Shown here: positions 8,258 to 16,804 of the stretch, one piece after another | How positions within the stretch are numbered: position 1 is the first letter of the stretch | How the letters are laid out: each line of letters starts with the position of its first letter | Source: Mesorhizobium sp. M4B.F.Ca.ET.058.02.1.1 | Lineage (GTDB): Bacteria > Pseudomonadota > Alphaproteobacteria > Rhizobiales > Rhizobiaceae | Direction of reading: 5' to 3' | DNA length: 64,000 nucleotides | NCBI RefSeq assembly: GCF_003952505.1 | Contig: NZ_CP034450.1 | Location: 6,283,001-6,347,000 of the forward strand | The notes under the pieces: model-generated | The model's input: the letters and a program-made list of their open reading frames with translations, nothing else | The model's database searches: none | What the model was told of the DNA's origin: nothing | Translations under genes and position numbers: made by a program

Positions 8258-8469
8258 TCGGAGCCGGAACTCTCGATTGCAGTCCACAAATCGCGACTGA
8301 GTTGTTCGTCGTTCAGATTGTGCTCTCGTGCTGCGTCGGAAACGGTGTGGAATGAAGCAATCGGGCAGCCGACGCAAAGCATGCCGTGCTGGAGCACGAC
8401 CCGGATGGCCGCCGGCGACCTGTGCATGATTTCGTCCATCGTCGCATCGTCGCTGAATTTGCGTTTCAT
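8254..8469 (-). CDS. DUF1858 domain protein
   Basis: This 71-residue cytoplasmic protein matches the DUF1858 family: a helical domain with DATMDEIMHRSPAA near the start and the paired cysteines of MLCVGCP in the middle. The Cys-X-X-Cys could bind metal or act in redox, but the function is unproven. DUF1858 proteins recur beside hybrid-cluster, RIC (YtfE/ScdA) and denitrification genes, so a part in NO or Fe-S stress is plausible by context. The gene is convergent with nnrR and overlaps its stop by four bases. The ATG at 8469 gives the normal family start; longer in-frame extension is implausible. Confidence 0.82.
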   Translation of the reverse strand: MKRKFSDDATMDEIMHRSPAAIRVVLQHGMLCVGCPIASFHTVSDAAREHNLNDEQLSRDLWTAIESSGSD

Positions 8470-8523
8470 GCCGCTTGCCCACGCTTGGAGGCGGCATGCT
8501 GCATCTGATTTCCGGGATGCTCG

Positions 8524-8537
8524 TTGCGCCAAGACAA
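8524..8537 (-). promoter_or_regulatory. degenerate NnrR/FNR-like box upstream of the DUF1858 gene
   Basis: TTGCGCCAAGACAA keeps the outer TTG-N8-CAA of the FNR superfamily and one perfect TTGCG half, with the other half GACAA instead of CGCAA. Its centre lies about 61 bases from the DUF1858 start, comparable with the spacing at nirK. It is weak and could be chance. Confidence 0.35.
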
Positions 8538-8671
8538 AGAAGAAGCAGCCTGCTGCACATCGCGGTTGAACAACGCAGACCGTCGACCGCGTCAGGAACC
8601 GCTTCTCCCGCCCGTTATCCAGCGAGAACATGCCGCCTCGGCAAGGCACCACGTCGACAATGTGACCGGGG

Positions 8672-8702
8672 GCTCCGGCGGAGGATGGACCTCCGCCGGA
8701 GC
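8672..8702 (-). other. strong hairpin at the 3' end of the ABC transporter operon
   Basis: A perfect 13-base inverted repeat, GCTCCGGCGGAGG and CCTCCGCCGGAGC, with a five-base loop lies eight bases past the stop of the substrate-binding protein gene. Neither side has a T-tract, so it is not a canonical intrinsic terminator. It could stabilise the 3' end or act with Rho. Confidence 0.6.
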
Positions 8703-8709
8703 GCGCGCA

Positions 8710-9741
8710 TCACTTCATCAGGTCGGTCCAGATACGGGTATAGAGTTCGTCGACCTCGGCGGGGCAGACTTCCTGCCAGCCACCGGCGGCAATGTACTCC
8801 GCCGGAATGTTCAACTCGGGCGCGGCCTTGATGTCGTCGCGCATGAATTGGGTCGAGCCCTTGATGCCGTTGGCATAGGTCGCGAAGTTCGAAATCAGGG
8901 CCGCGTTTTCAGGCGCCATGATGAAGTTCAGGAACTTCTTGGCATTGTCCGGATGCGGCGCGTCGGCGAGGATTGCCACGCTGTCCATGAACAGCGAATA
9001 GCCTTCCTTGGGGAAGCCGAGCTTTATGTCGGCATTGACCTGCCGCGCCCGGAATGCGGCGCCATTGTAGTAGAGCTGGGCCAGCGTATCGCGGCTGTCC
9101 ATCTTTTCGATGCCGTAATCCATCGAGACCCAGGACTTCTTGGCTTCGAGCAGCTTGTCTCGAACCTTCTTCAGCAGCGCCTTGTCTCCGGTGCACCAAG
9201 TGCCGCCCATGTACCGGATGGCGGCATAGAGAACATCGTTCTTCTCGGGCACGACATTGATCTTGCCCTTCAGTTCCTGCGGCGGATCGAGCCAGATTGC
9301 GCTGGTGTTGATGTCACCCTTGTAGACGGAAGTGGCAACGACCGGCCCAGTCATACCCCACTGCCACGGCACAGAGTAATGACGGCCCGGATCCCAGCCG
9401 ACATTCACCCAGCGTTCGTCGACATTCTTGAAATTCGGCATCTGGTCGGGCCGCGATTCAAGGAGGAGACCCTCTTTGATCCAGATCGGCACGAAATTGG
9501 CCGACGGAACCACCATGTCGAAACCCGAGCCGCCCGCCCTGACCTTGGACAGCGCGGTATCGTTGGAGTCGTAGTCCGTCACCGTGACCTTGATGCCGGT
9601 TTCCTTCTTGAATTTTTCCAGGAGTTCCGGGCTGGTGTAATTGCCCCAGTTATAGAGGCTCAGTTCTTCCTCAGCGAGGGCCGCTGAACTTGCCGCCGCG
9701 AGCAGCATCGCCGATGTCAGCGCCGTCAATATGGATCGCAT
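8710..9741 (-). CDS. polyamine-type ABC transporter substrate-binding protein (PotD/PotF-like)
   Basis: This is a 343-residue periplasmic binding protein. The signal peptide is residues 1-26 (cleavage after AALA), and the mature start EEELSLYNWGNYTSPELL is the classic PotD/PotF opening. Later motifs include GSGFDMVVPSANFVP and PENAALISNFATYANG, typical of the spermidine/putrescine family. The actual substrate is not certain, since the same family also binds opines and other amines. I start at ATG 9741, with GAGGAG correctly spaced; a GTG at 9750 is less likely. It is the last gene of a five-gene leftward operon and would deliver ligand to the two permeases upstream. Confidence 0.9.
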   Translation of the reverse strand: MRSILTALTSAMLLAAASSAALAEEELSLYNWGNYTSPELLEKFKKETGIKVTVTDYDSNDTALSKVRAGGSGFDMVVPSANFVPIWIKEGLLLESRPDQMPNFKNVDERWVNVGWDPGRHYSVPWQWGMTGPVVATSVYKGDINTSAIWLDPPQELKGKINVVPEKNDVLYAAIRYMGGTWCTGDKALLKKVRDKLLEAKKSWVSMDYGIEKMDSRDTLAQLYYNGAAFRARQVNADIKLGFPKEGYSLFMDSVAILADAPHPDNAKKFLNFIMAPENAALISNFATYANGIKGSTQFMRDDIKAAPELNIPAEYIAAGGWQEVCPAEVDELYTRIWTDLMK

Positions 9742-9766
9742 GCTTGTCACTCCTCTGTAAGGTTGA

Positions 9767-10573
9767 TTATTTTTTGCGGTTGATCAGATGCACGGCCGTC
9801 ACCAGAAGGATCGAGGGCACCAGAAGCATGGTGGCGGCAGCATTGACTTCGGGGGTCATGTCGCGACGGATCTGACCCAGCATGTAGGTCGGCAGGGTTT
9901 CCTGTCCGCCGGACTTCACGAGATCGGTGATGACGACATCATCGAGCGAAATGACGAAGGCCAGCATGAAACCCGCTATGATGCCGGGCGCCAGCCTCGG
10001 AAGCGTCACATGCAGGAACGTCTTCCACGGATCCGCATAGAGATCGGCTGCCGCGGTTTCGAGGGTCAGATCCATGCCTTCCAGCCGAGCGCGGATCGGC
10101 AGATATGCAAACGGGATGCAGAAGGCCGTGTGCGCCAGGACCAGATAGCCGGTGCCCGAGTAGCCGGTTGCCGACTTGACTGCGGCGAACACGATCAGAA
10201 GCGAGATGGCCGTTACGATTTCAGGAACGATCAGTGGCTGGTTGATCAGGGCGTAGGAGACCAACTGCCCGCGATAGGCGTCGGTTCGGGTCATGGCAAT
10301 GGCGGCCATCGTGGCCATGACGGTCGCCAGGACGCCGGCCACGGTGGCAAGAAACAAAGAGAAGAGAGCTGCATTGATGATCAGGTCGTTGTGCCAGGCC
10401 TTGACGAACCAATCGAAGGAGAAGCCGCCCCAGACGCCGAGCGAGGAGGTCGCGTTGAAGGCGAACACGACGAGGATGAGGATCGGCAAATAGAGAGCGA
10501 CGATCGCCGATCGCGCAATAATGCTGAAGCCTGGCTGCGCCTTCAGATCGAATGCGTGCTGACTAGCGGCCAT
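9767..10573 (-). CDS. ABC transporter permease (PotC-like)
   Basis: This is a 268-residue inner-membrane permease of the PotC/PotI family. Hydrophobic helices fall near 20-42, 68-95, 105-130, 140-160, 190-215 and 240-262. The cytoplasmic coupling loop is recognisable around AAADLYADPWKTFLHVTLPRL, which fits the EAA motif that docks on the ATPase. The ATG at 10573 has AAGGAG at good spacing; the ATG at 10579 sits almost on top of that site. It overlaps the preceding permease gene by 11 bases, so translational coupling is likely. It partners the PotB-like subunit to form the membrane channel. Confidence 0.9.
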   Translation of the reverse strand: MAASQHAFDLKAQPGFSIIARSAIVALYLPILILVVFAFNATSSLGVWGGFSFDWFVKAWHNDLIINAALFSLFLATVAGVLATVMATMAAIAMTRTDAYRGQLVSYALINQPLIVPEIVTAISLLIVFAAVKSATGYSGTGYLVLAHTAFCIPFAYLPIRARLEGMDLTLETAAADLYADPWKTFLHVTLPRLAPGIIAGFMLAFVISLDDVVITDLVKSGGQETLPTYMLGQIRRDMTPEVNAAATMLLVPSILLVTAVHLINRKK

Positions 10574-11488
10574 GCGCATTCTCCTTACCCGAACTTCCGC
10601 GGATGTAGATGATGAGCGCCACTGTCACGATCACCAGGAGGCAGATGGACAGTGCTGCGCCGAGGGGCCAGTTTCGACCCTGACCGAACTGCAGTTCGAT
10701 CAGGTTGCCCATCATCATGTTCTTTCCCCCGCCCAAGACGCGCGGCGTCACATAGGCGCCGATTGCGGGGATGAAGACGAGGATCGATCCGGCGATCAGG
10801 CCCGGCTTGCAGGAGGGGATGACGATATGCCAAAGCACCTTTGAGCGCGTCGCATAAAGATCGTACCCTGCCTCCACAAGGTTGAAATCCATGCGCTCAA
10901 GGCTCGCATAGATCGGCAGCACCATGAGTGGCAGGTAGACGTAGACGAGCCCAGGAGAACCGCCCCGTCCGTGAACAGCATCTGCATGGGCTTGTCGATC
11001 AACCCGGCCCAGATGAGGATATTGTTGACCGGCCCCTGATTGGACAGGATGCCCATGATCGCGAAGGTGCGGATCAGAAGATTGGTCCAAAAGGGGATCG
11101 TGATCAGCAGCATCCATTGCGACCGGACCTGCTCGGGCCGGGTCGCAATGTAATAGGCGGTCGGGAAGCCGATGAGCAGCGTGGCTAGCGTCGTGACCAG
11201 TGCCAGTTTGATGGAACGCCAGAAGATGATGAGATTGGCATCGGCCAGTACGAGCGTGTCGTCAAAGGGATCCCGCTCCACAAAGACGTTCGTCCAGCCG
11301 TCGAGGCTGAACTGACCGAGTGCGACCCCGCCGAAGGCGCCCTTTGCCATCACCGAATAGACAAGCATCACTGCAAGCGGCCCGACAGAGGCGATCACGA
11401 TTGTCGCCAGGGCCGGCGCCTTGAGCAACCAGCGGCGCCGGCTTTCGGCGGTTCGGCGTGTGGCCGCCATCTCAGCGATGCCGGACAT
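10563..11488 (-). pseudogene. ABC transporter permease (PotB-like), single frameshift
   Basis: This is the first permease of the transporter, about 308 residues if one base is restored. The N-terminal part (from [12 protein letters not shown]) carries helices and GFPTAYYIATRP. After residue ~180 the reading frame shifts, and the matching C-terminal half (LVYVYLPLMVLPIYASLERM, then the EAA-like VEAGYDLYATRSKVLWHIVIP) continues in another frame. The break is near 10949, where GGCTC is expected to be GGCCTC, so one base is missing. Everything else looks intact, so a sequencing error is as likely as true inactivation. The ATG at 11488 has GGAGG upstream and overlaps the ATPase gene by 17 bases. 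Confidence 0.85.
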
Positions 11489-12617
11489 GTTCGCCTCCGA
11501 GCAGCCGGGCGCTACGGCTATGGATTCGCAGCCATACCTGTGTGCCGGACGTCCTGATTTTCTCTTGTTCCGGGCTGTTGGTCAGGCGGGCTGTGAAAGT
11601 CGAACCGTCGTTCAGGCGCAATTGAAGGCGGGTGTCCGTCCCAACGAAAACCTCGTCCTCGACGACTGCAGGAATGCAGTCCGATGACGGGGCGTCGAGG
11701 ACGTCGACATGTTCCGGGCGGATCAGGACCTGAACCGTCCCGTCGCCGGAAGTTCCGGCTTTGCCGTAGGCGGTAGCGACAGCGCCAGCAATTCTGACCT
11801 GGTGAGCATCCGCAGCGGCCTGCCCGACAAGCCGGCCGCTCAGAATGTTCGATTCGCCGATGAAGTCGGCGACGAACCTATCCACCGGAGCGTTGTAGAT
11901 TTCCCGCGGACGGCCAACCTGGAGCACCCGCCCACGGTTCATGACGGCAATGCGGTCGGACATTGCCAGGGCTTCCTCCTGATCGTGCGTCACGAAAATA
12001 AACGTGATGCCGGTTTCAGTTTGGAGCCGCTTCAATTCGACCTGCATCTCCTTTCTCAGCTTGTAGTCGAGGGCCGACAACGGTTCATCGAGCAAAAGCA
12101 CTTCCGGTTGCGGAGCCAGAGCGCGGGCCAGGGCGACACGCTGCTGCTGCCCGCCGGAGATCTCACTGGTCCGCCGGTCGGCAAGCGTTTCCATCCGCAC
12201 GAGTTTCAGCATCGCGGCCACGCGATCCACGCACCTGGACTTCGTCCAGCCCAGCATTTTCACTCCGAAACCGATGTTCTCGGCGACAGACATGTGGGGA
12301 AAGAGCGCGTAGTTCTGGAAAACCGTGTTGATTGGCCGCCGAAACGGCGGAAGCGCCGCAATGTCCTTGCCGCGGAGCAGGATTTGTCCATTGGTCGGAA
12401 AGTTGAACCCAGCGATCAGCCTCAAAAGCGTCGTTTTTCCGCAACCGGACGGGCCCAGCAACGTAAAGAACTCGTTTTCGGTAATGTCGATCGACACATC
12501 GTCAAGCGCCAGGAAGGCCGAGGCGCCGGTGCCATAACTCTTTTGCAGGCCGATCGCCTGGATCGCCAGGCGACGATCCGCGGTTTGCGGTTGGGTGGGT
12601 TGGGACAATGCCAGCAT
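11472..12617 (-). CDS. ABC transporter ATP-binding protein (PotA-like)
   Basis: This is the 381-residue ATPase of a spermidine/putrescine-type importer. Walker A is GPSGCGKTT, the signature [17 protein letters not shown], Walker [13 protein letters not shown] and the switch His is in [11 protein letters not shown]. The C-terminal TOBE_2 domain (from about 290) includes [11 protein letters not shown]. The ATG at 12617 lies two bases beyond the amidohydrolase stop, so the two genes are tightly coupled; an in-frame extension upstream reads into that gene and is not real. It is cytoplasmic and membrane-associated, energising the two permeases that follow. Confidence 0.92.
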   Translation of the reverse strand: MLALSQPTQPQTADRRLAIQAIGLQKSYGTGASAFLALDDVSIDITENEFFTLLGPSGCGKTTLLRLIAGFNFPTNGQILLRGKDIAALPPFRRPINTVFQNYALFPHMSVAENIGFGVKMLGWTKSRCVDRVAAMLKLVRMETLADRRTSEISGGQQQRVALARALAPQPEVLLLDEPLSALDYKLRKEMQVELKRLQTETGITFIFVTHDQEEALAMSDRIAVMNRGRVLQVGRPREIYNAPVDRFVADFIGESNILSGRLVGQAAADAHQVRIAGAVATAYGKAGTSGDGTVQVLIRPEHVDVLDAPSSDCIPAVVEDEVFVGTDTRLQLRLNDGSTFTARLTNSPEQEKIRTSGTQVWLRIHSRSARLLGGEHVRHR

Positions 12618-12618
12618 A

Positions 12619-14277
12619 TCAGGCCTCGAAGGTAACGCGACCGCCGCAGACGGTGAGTGCAGGTGAGAGGGTGTTGATCTCCCCGGGTGAAACGGCCTCG
12701 ATATCGCCGGATAGGAGGACAAAATCGGCGAAATGACCGGGTTTGAGTTGTCCCTTCCGGTCCTCCGCGTGTTCGGCATAGGCACCTTCGATCGTATAGG
12801 CGGCAATCGCCTCGTGGAGGGTGTAGCTCTGGTCTGGCAGATGCGGCGCCCAGGGCTCGCGGTTGACGGCCGCATGGATGCCGGCCAGGACGTCAATCCG
12901 CGCCACCGGCCAATCCGACGCAAAGACAACATGGGCTCCCGCCTGCTTTAAAGTCCGCCAGGCATAGGCAAGCGGCCAGCGATCGGGCCCGATGCGGGTC
13001 TTGGCCGGTTCAAGCGGGAAATCCATCACGCCCGGGGGATGCGGCGGCTGCATGGACGCGATCGCGCCAAGGACAGCAAAGCGCGGAATGTCGCTGGGCT
13101 GGATGACCTCGATATGCTCGATCCGGTGGCGCGCGTCCCGCGGGCCATTGGCCTTCATGGCGGCTTCATAGCCGTTCAGGACCGCGCGCACCGCACCGTC
13201 GCCGATCGCGTGCACGGCGATCTGCAGACCGCGCCGGTCCGCCTCGGTCGCCATTTCCGTGAATTGGGCCTGCGTGAAGAGCGGTTCCCCGGTGAAGTCG
13301 GGCCGGTCTGCATAGCCGTCGACGAGATAAGCGGTGTAGCCTTCGATCACGCCGTCATAAAAAGCCTTCACGAGACCGGAGTTCAGCCAGTCCCCGCGAT
13401 AGTCGTCATTCATGCGGGACGCCTTTTCCAGCATGTCGACCGTCATGAAGTTCTTGAAATGGAAGGGAACCTTGACGCGGCAGAGCAGGGCGCCCTGATC
13501 CTGGATCTCGTCGAGCAGTTCCAGTGTGTAAAGATTTCCGTCCATGTTGTGGATCGACGTGATCCCGTGCCTGGCGCACCAGGCCAGGGCGGCTTTTATG
13601 GACGCCCGGTCCAGCGCCCTTTCCTCTGGCGTTGGCGGTTCGGGCGGCTCGCCTCCCGTGGAAAGCCCCAGCGACGAACGAAATGTGCCGGCATAGACAT
13701 TGACCGGTCCGAAGGCCTCGACTTCGCGCAGTTCGCCGGTAGCAAGGCCATCGCCGCCCATGACCACCTCGTTGCCGGGGCCCAGGGCTTTGCCGTGGAG
13801 AAGCCGGACTTCCTCTAGCAGTATGGTGTTGGCCCACATTGTGTGATGGTCAAAGGCCACGAAGGCCAGGGGCCGGTCATCGAGGATGCTGTCGAGGAAA
13901 TACCGGTCGATCGGGCTGCCATCGAGCATGTCATAGTCGGCACCCTGGCAAAAAAGGACCTTCGCTTCCGGATTTGCCGCGGCGTGAGCCCGCACTTTTT
14001 CGCGGATCGCGGTTTTACCCTTCGTGCCCGTCAGCAACAGGTCATTGAGGATGGCGCCGCCGCCAAACACATGCATGTGCGCTTCGATGAAGCCCGGCAG
14101 CACGCTTCGGCCGGCAGCGTCGATCATCCGCGTCAAATTGCCGGCAAACGGCAGCACTTCGGTTGCGTCGCCAACAGCGAGAATTCGTCCATTTGCGACG
14201 GCCATCGCAGAAGCCGCCGGCCTGGCCGGGTCCATGGTCAGAATCTTTGCGCTCGTGACCACTATGTCCGCTTGCAT
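12619..14277 (-). CDS. YtcJ-like amidohydrolase (Amidohydro_3 family)
   Basis: This is a 552-residue metal-dependent hydrolase. The opening [15 protein letters not shown] and [19 protein letters not shown] provide the first metal-binding His-X-His. Later [15 protein letters not shown] and [13 protein letters not shown] supply the remaining His and the catalytic Asp. This is the YtcJ/Amidohydro_3 arrangement, whose substrates are mostly unknown cyclic amides or amidines. It is the first gene of the operon with the polyamine-type transporter, so it may act on the imported compound. ATG 14277 has GGGAG upstream; a TTG at 14280 is adjacent. Control by the divergent GntR protein is likely. Confidence 0.87.
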   Translation of the reverse strand: MQADIVVTSAKILTMDPARPAASAMAVANGRILAVGDATEVLPFAGNLTRMIDAAGRSVLPGFIEAHMHVFGGGAILNDLLLTGTKGKTAIREKVRAHAAANPEAKVLFCQGADYDMLDGSPIDRYFLDSILDDRPLAFVAFDHHTMWANTILLEEVRLLHGKALGPGNEVVMGGDGLATGELREVEAFGPVNVYAGTFRSSLGLSTGGEPPEPPTPEERALDRASIKAALAWCARHGITSIHNMDGNLYTLELLDEIQDQGALLCRVKVPFHFKNFMTVDMLEKASRMNDDYRGDWLNSGLVKAFYDGVIEGYTAYLVDGYADRPDFTGEPLFTQAQFTEMATEADRRGLQIAVHAIGDGAVRAVLNGYEAAMKANGPRDARHRIEHIEVIQPSDIPRFAVLGAIASMQPPHPPGVMDFPLEPAKTRIGPDRWPLAYAWRTLKQAGAHVVFASDWPVARIDVLAGIHAAVNREPWAPHLPDQSYTLHEAIAAYTIEGAYAEHAEDRKGQLKPGHFADFVLLSGDIEAVSPGEINTLSPALTVCGGRVTFEA

Positions 14278-14352
14278 CAATGACGCTCCCCCAGCCTGCC
14301 CAACTTCCCTTCCGGTTAGGGCAGCAATTGGCTACATTTTTTGAATACTTTG

Positions 14353-14362
14353 TTGTATACAC
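14353..14362. promoter_or_regulatory. likely GntR/FCD operator
   Basis: TTGTATACAC contains the palindrome TGTATACA, typical of GntR regulators of the FadR/FCD subfamily. It sits in the 158-base divergent interval between the amidohydrolase operon (start 14277) and the gntR gene (start 14436), 76 and 74 bases from the two starts. The surrounding TTGAATAC and ACTATG sequence is AT-rich against a GC-rich background, fitting a promoter. Confidence 0.6.
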
Positions 14363-14435
14363 TATGCGCTTGTGAATGCGTGAGTCAACCGGTACCTATT
14401 TGCCGCGTTGACGCCAGCCGGTGTTAGGAGCCCCG

Positions 14436-15167
14436 ATGAACGACGTTGCCCGCGGACATTTGCGTCAGTCGACCTACGAATCGATCAAAGCGATGATCGT
14501 GACCGGGCAGCTGTCACCGGGCAGACGAATTACGGAACTCGAGCTCGTCGAACAGCTTCAGGTCAGCCGGACGCCGGTGCGCGAGGCACTTAATCGATTG
14601 GAGCGTGACGGGCTTGTGGTCGAACGTCCCCGCACGGGATTTGCGGTGGTTCAATTTGACGAAACGATGCTCCGGAACGTCTTCGACATCCGGGCAGAGC
14701 TGGACGCCTATGCGACGACCTTGGCGATCGCCCGTATCACCCTCGATGAAGTGGAACTGCTGCGCGGCTTGGTCGCGGATTGCGAGCGCCTGGCGCAAAT
14801 CGACCCATCTCCCCGTGCCCGGCTGGAGGAGATGCAGACCGGCATGGAAATCCATCGCGCAATCGCGCGATTTAGCGCCAACGTCATGCTCGCGGAAATG
14901 CTGAACGGACTTTTGGACAAGTGCCAAGTCTATGTGTGGATGGAATTGACCCAGCTGAACGACTGGAAGGCGGCGCGTGACGACCATCATATGATTGTTG
15001 AAGCGATCGCTGCCGGGGACGCCGACACAGCCTGCCGCGAATCCCGCCGTCATATCCGGCAATCGAGGGATGGCATCCTGGACCTCATGCTCAGACAGCG
15101 TGATCTGCGCGACCTGTATCTATCCCGAAACGAGGAGTCGCAGACCCGACCGGGTCTGGCTGTTTGA
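14436..15167 (+). CDS. GntR-family transcriptional regulator (FCD domain)
   Basis: This is a 243-residue regulator. The N-terminal winged helix (about 10-75) has LVEQLQVSRTPVREALNRLERDGLV, the standard GntR motif. The C-terminal all-helical FCD domain (about 90-225) contains FDIRAELDAYA, then DDHHMIVEAIAAGD and a late His in RRHIRQSR, the residues that usually bind a metal and a carboxylate effector. The ATG at 14436 is preceded by AGGAG. It is divergent from the amidohydrolase-transporter operon and probably represses it until the substrate is present. The effector is unknown. Confidence 0.9.
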   Translation: MNDVARGHLRQSTYESIKAMIVTGQLSPGRRITELELVEQLQVSRTPVREALNRLERDGLVVERPRTGFAVVQFDETMLRNVFDIRAELDAYATTLAIARITLDEVELLRGLVADCERLAQIDPSPRARLEEMQTGMEIHRAIARFSANVMLAEMLNGLLDKCQVYVWMELTQLNDWKAARDDHHMIVEAIAAGDADTACRESRRHIRQSRDGILDLMLRQRDLRDLYLSRNEESQTRPGLAV

Positions 15168-15423
15168 GTATCAGGCTCCCCATGCGACAAAGGCTTTTTG
15201 CCGACGACAATAGCCCTGGAACGACTGAAACAGGCGCAAAAGCTCGAAGCTTCCGGTTCAGGGCAGGGCGTTGCCCTTGGACAGACGTTTGGCGGACCTT
15301 GCGGGGAGGCGTCCGCTCTGATTCCCTGCCTTTGGTGGGGGTCGCCTGATTCGTGTGCTCGTTGCTCCGGTTCCGCTTGATAGTGCGGCGGGGCAGCAGG
15401 TGATTTCGCTAGAAAGATGAAAA

Positions 15424-16415
15424 ATGACCGCCAAGCCGGAAATCCTGGAGATGAGGCCTAAGATCACCGTTGTCGGCGTCGGCGGCGCCGGCGGAAACGC
15501 CGTCAACAACATGATCTCCGAAGGCTTGCAGGGCGTCGAGTTCGTCGTCGCCAATACTGATGCCCAGGCGCTCACGATGTCGAAGTCGTCGCGGCTGATC
15601 CAGTTGGGCGCGCATGTGACAGAAGGTTTGGGGGCCGGATCTTTGCCACAGGTCGGCAGCGCGGCCGCGGAGGAATCCATAGACGAGATCATGGATCATC
15701 TCGCGGGAACGCATATGTGTTTCATCACGGCGGGCATGGGGGTGGCACCGGGACAGGCGCGGCGCCGGTTATTGCGCGTGCCGCACGCGATGCCGGCATC
15801 TTGACGGTGGCGGTCGTTACCAAGCCTTTCGTGTTCGAGGGCAAGCGCAGGACCCAGGCCGCGGAGGAAGGCATAGAACGCCTTCGCGAGTGCGCCGATA
15901 CGGTGATCGTCATCCCGAACCAGAACCTCTTCAGGGTCGCCGACGCCAGGACCACGTTTGCCGACGCCTTTGCCATGGCAGACCGTGTTCTCTACGCGGG
16001 TGTCGGATGCATCACGGATCTCATCGTGAAAGAAGGCCTGATCAATCTCGATTTCGCCGATGTGAAGTCAGTGATGCGGGACATGGGCCGGGCGATGATG
16101 GGAACCGGCGAGGCTTCTGGCGAGGGCCGTGCAAGGACTGCGGCCGAGGCTGCGATCGCCAATCCGCTGCTCGATGAGGCTTCCATGACAGGCGCCAGAG
16201 GCCTGCTCGTGTCGATCTGCGGCGGCACGGACATGACGCTGTTCGAGGTCGATGAGGCTGCGACACGGATACGGGAAGAGGTCGACGCCGACGCCGACAT
16301 TATCGTGGGCGCCATCTTCGACCAGGCATTGGCCGGGAAGTTCCGGGTATCGGTCGTCGCAACGGGCCTGCGCAAGATCATGGACATTGCACAGCCCGAG
16401 CAAAGGACCGCTTGA
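15424..16415 (+). pseudogene. ftsZ: short FtsZ-like cell division GTPase, single frameshift
   Basis: This is a second-type FtsZ of about 330 residues if one base is restored. It has [19 protein letters not shown] near residue 13 and [13 protein letters not shown]. The tubulin signature [13 protein letters not shown] follows, but the frame breaks inside it near residue 105: a run of five G at 15738-15742 should be six. The second half continues normally ([30 protein letters not shown], then the ATGL segment) and stops right after the GTPase and C-terminal domains. The long linker and the conserved C-terminal FtsA/ZipA-binding peptide of canonical FtsZ are missing, as in the short FtsZ2 of Sinorhizobium. 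The role is unclear; it would not replace the main FtsZ. Confidence 0.85.
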
Positions 16416-16804
16416 AGCGCTCGGCCTGTCCAACGGCGACGCACTTGCCGCACTGTCGCTCAACCTTTGACCGAATCCAGCCGCAAACCCGGCGTGCCAG
16501 ACCGACCAGCCGATCATTCCTGCTCGACTATCGTCGCGTCCTGGAGGCGATGAGCATCGCGCGGATGTTCGCGGCGAGGCGGCCGCAGCACGTTGCCGAC
16601 CGCACCATCGACAAGCCGGCTCAGATCATTGCGGAACCTCCGCCTCTAGGGTAATTTAGAAACTGATTGGATGAGGAATGCGCCCGCATTCGCCTTGGCG
16701 CCTCTCTCAGTTCCTGTATCGGCAGATTGTGAACTCTTTAACAGACCCTGACACCGCAAGCTGCGTTCTTGTGGTCGACAGGTCATAGCAGTTAAGGATT
16801 TGCC
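16416..16804. other. intergenic region, no gene supported
   Basis: These 389 bases between the ftsZ-like gene and the first caspase-fold gene hold only short open frames with no recognisable protein. The last 150 bases are somewhat AT-richer and presumably carry the promoter of the caspase-fold gene. I could not identify a specific promoter motif or a terminator. Confidence 0.4.

Noticed and set aside
8672..8702. Intrinsic terminator after the ABC transporter operon
   Set aside because: The hairpin is strong but neither flank has a T-tract, so it is reported only as a hairpin.
15738..15742. Programmed frameshifting in the ftsZ-like gene
   Set aside because: No slippery heptamer plus downstream structure is evident, and the same one-base loss occurs in eight unrelated genes of the window.
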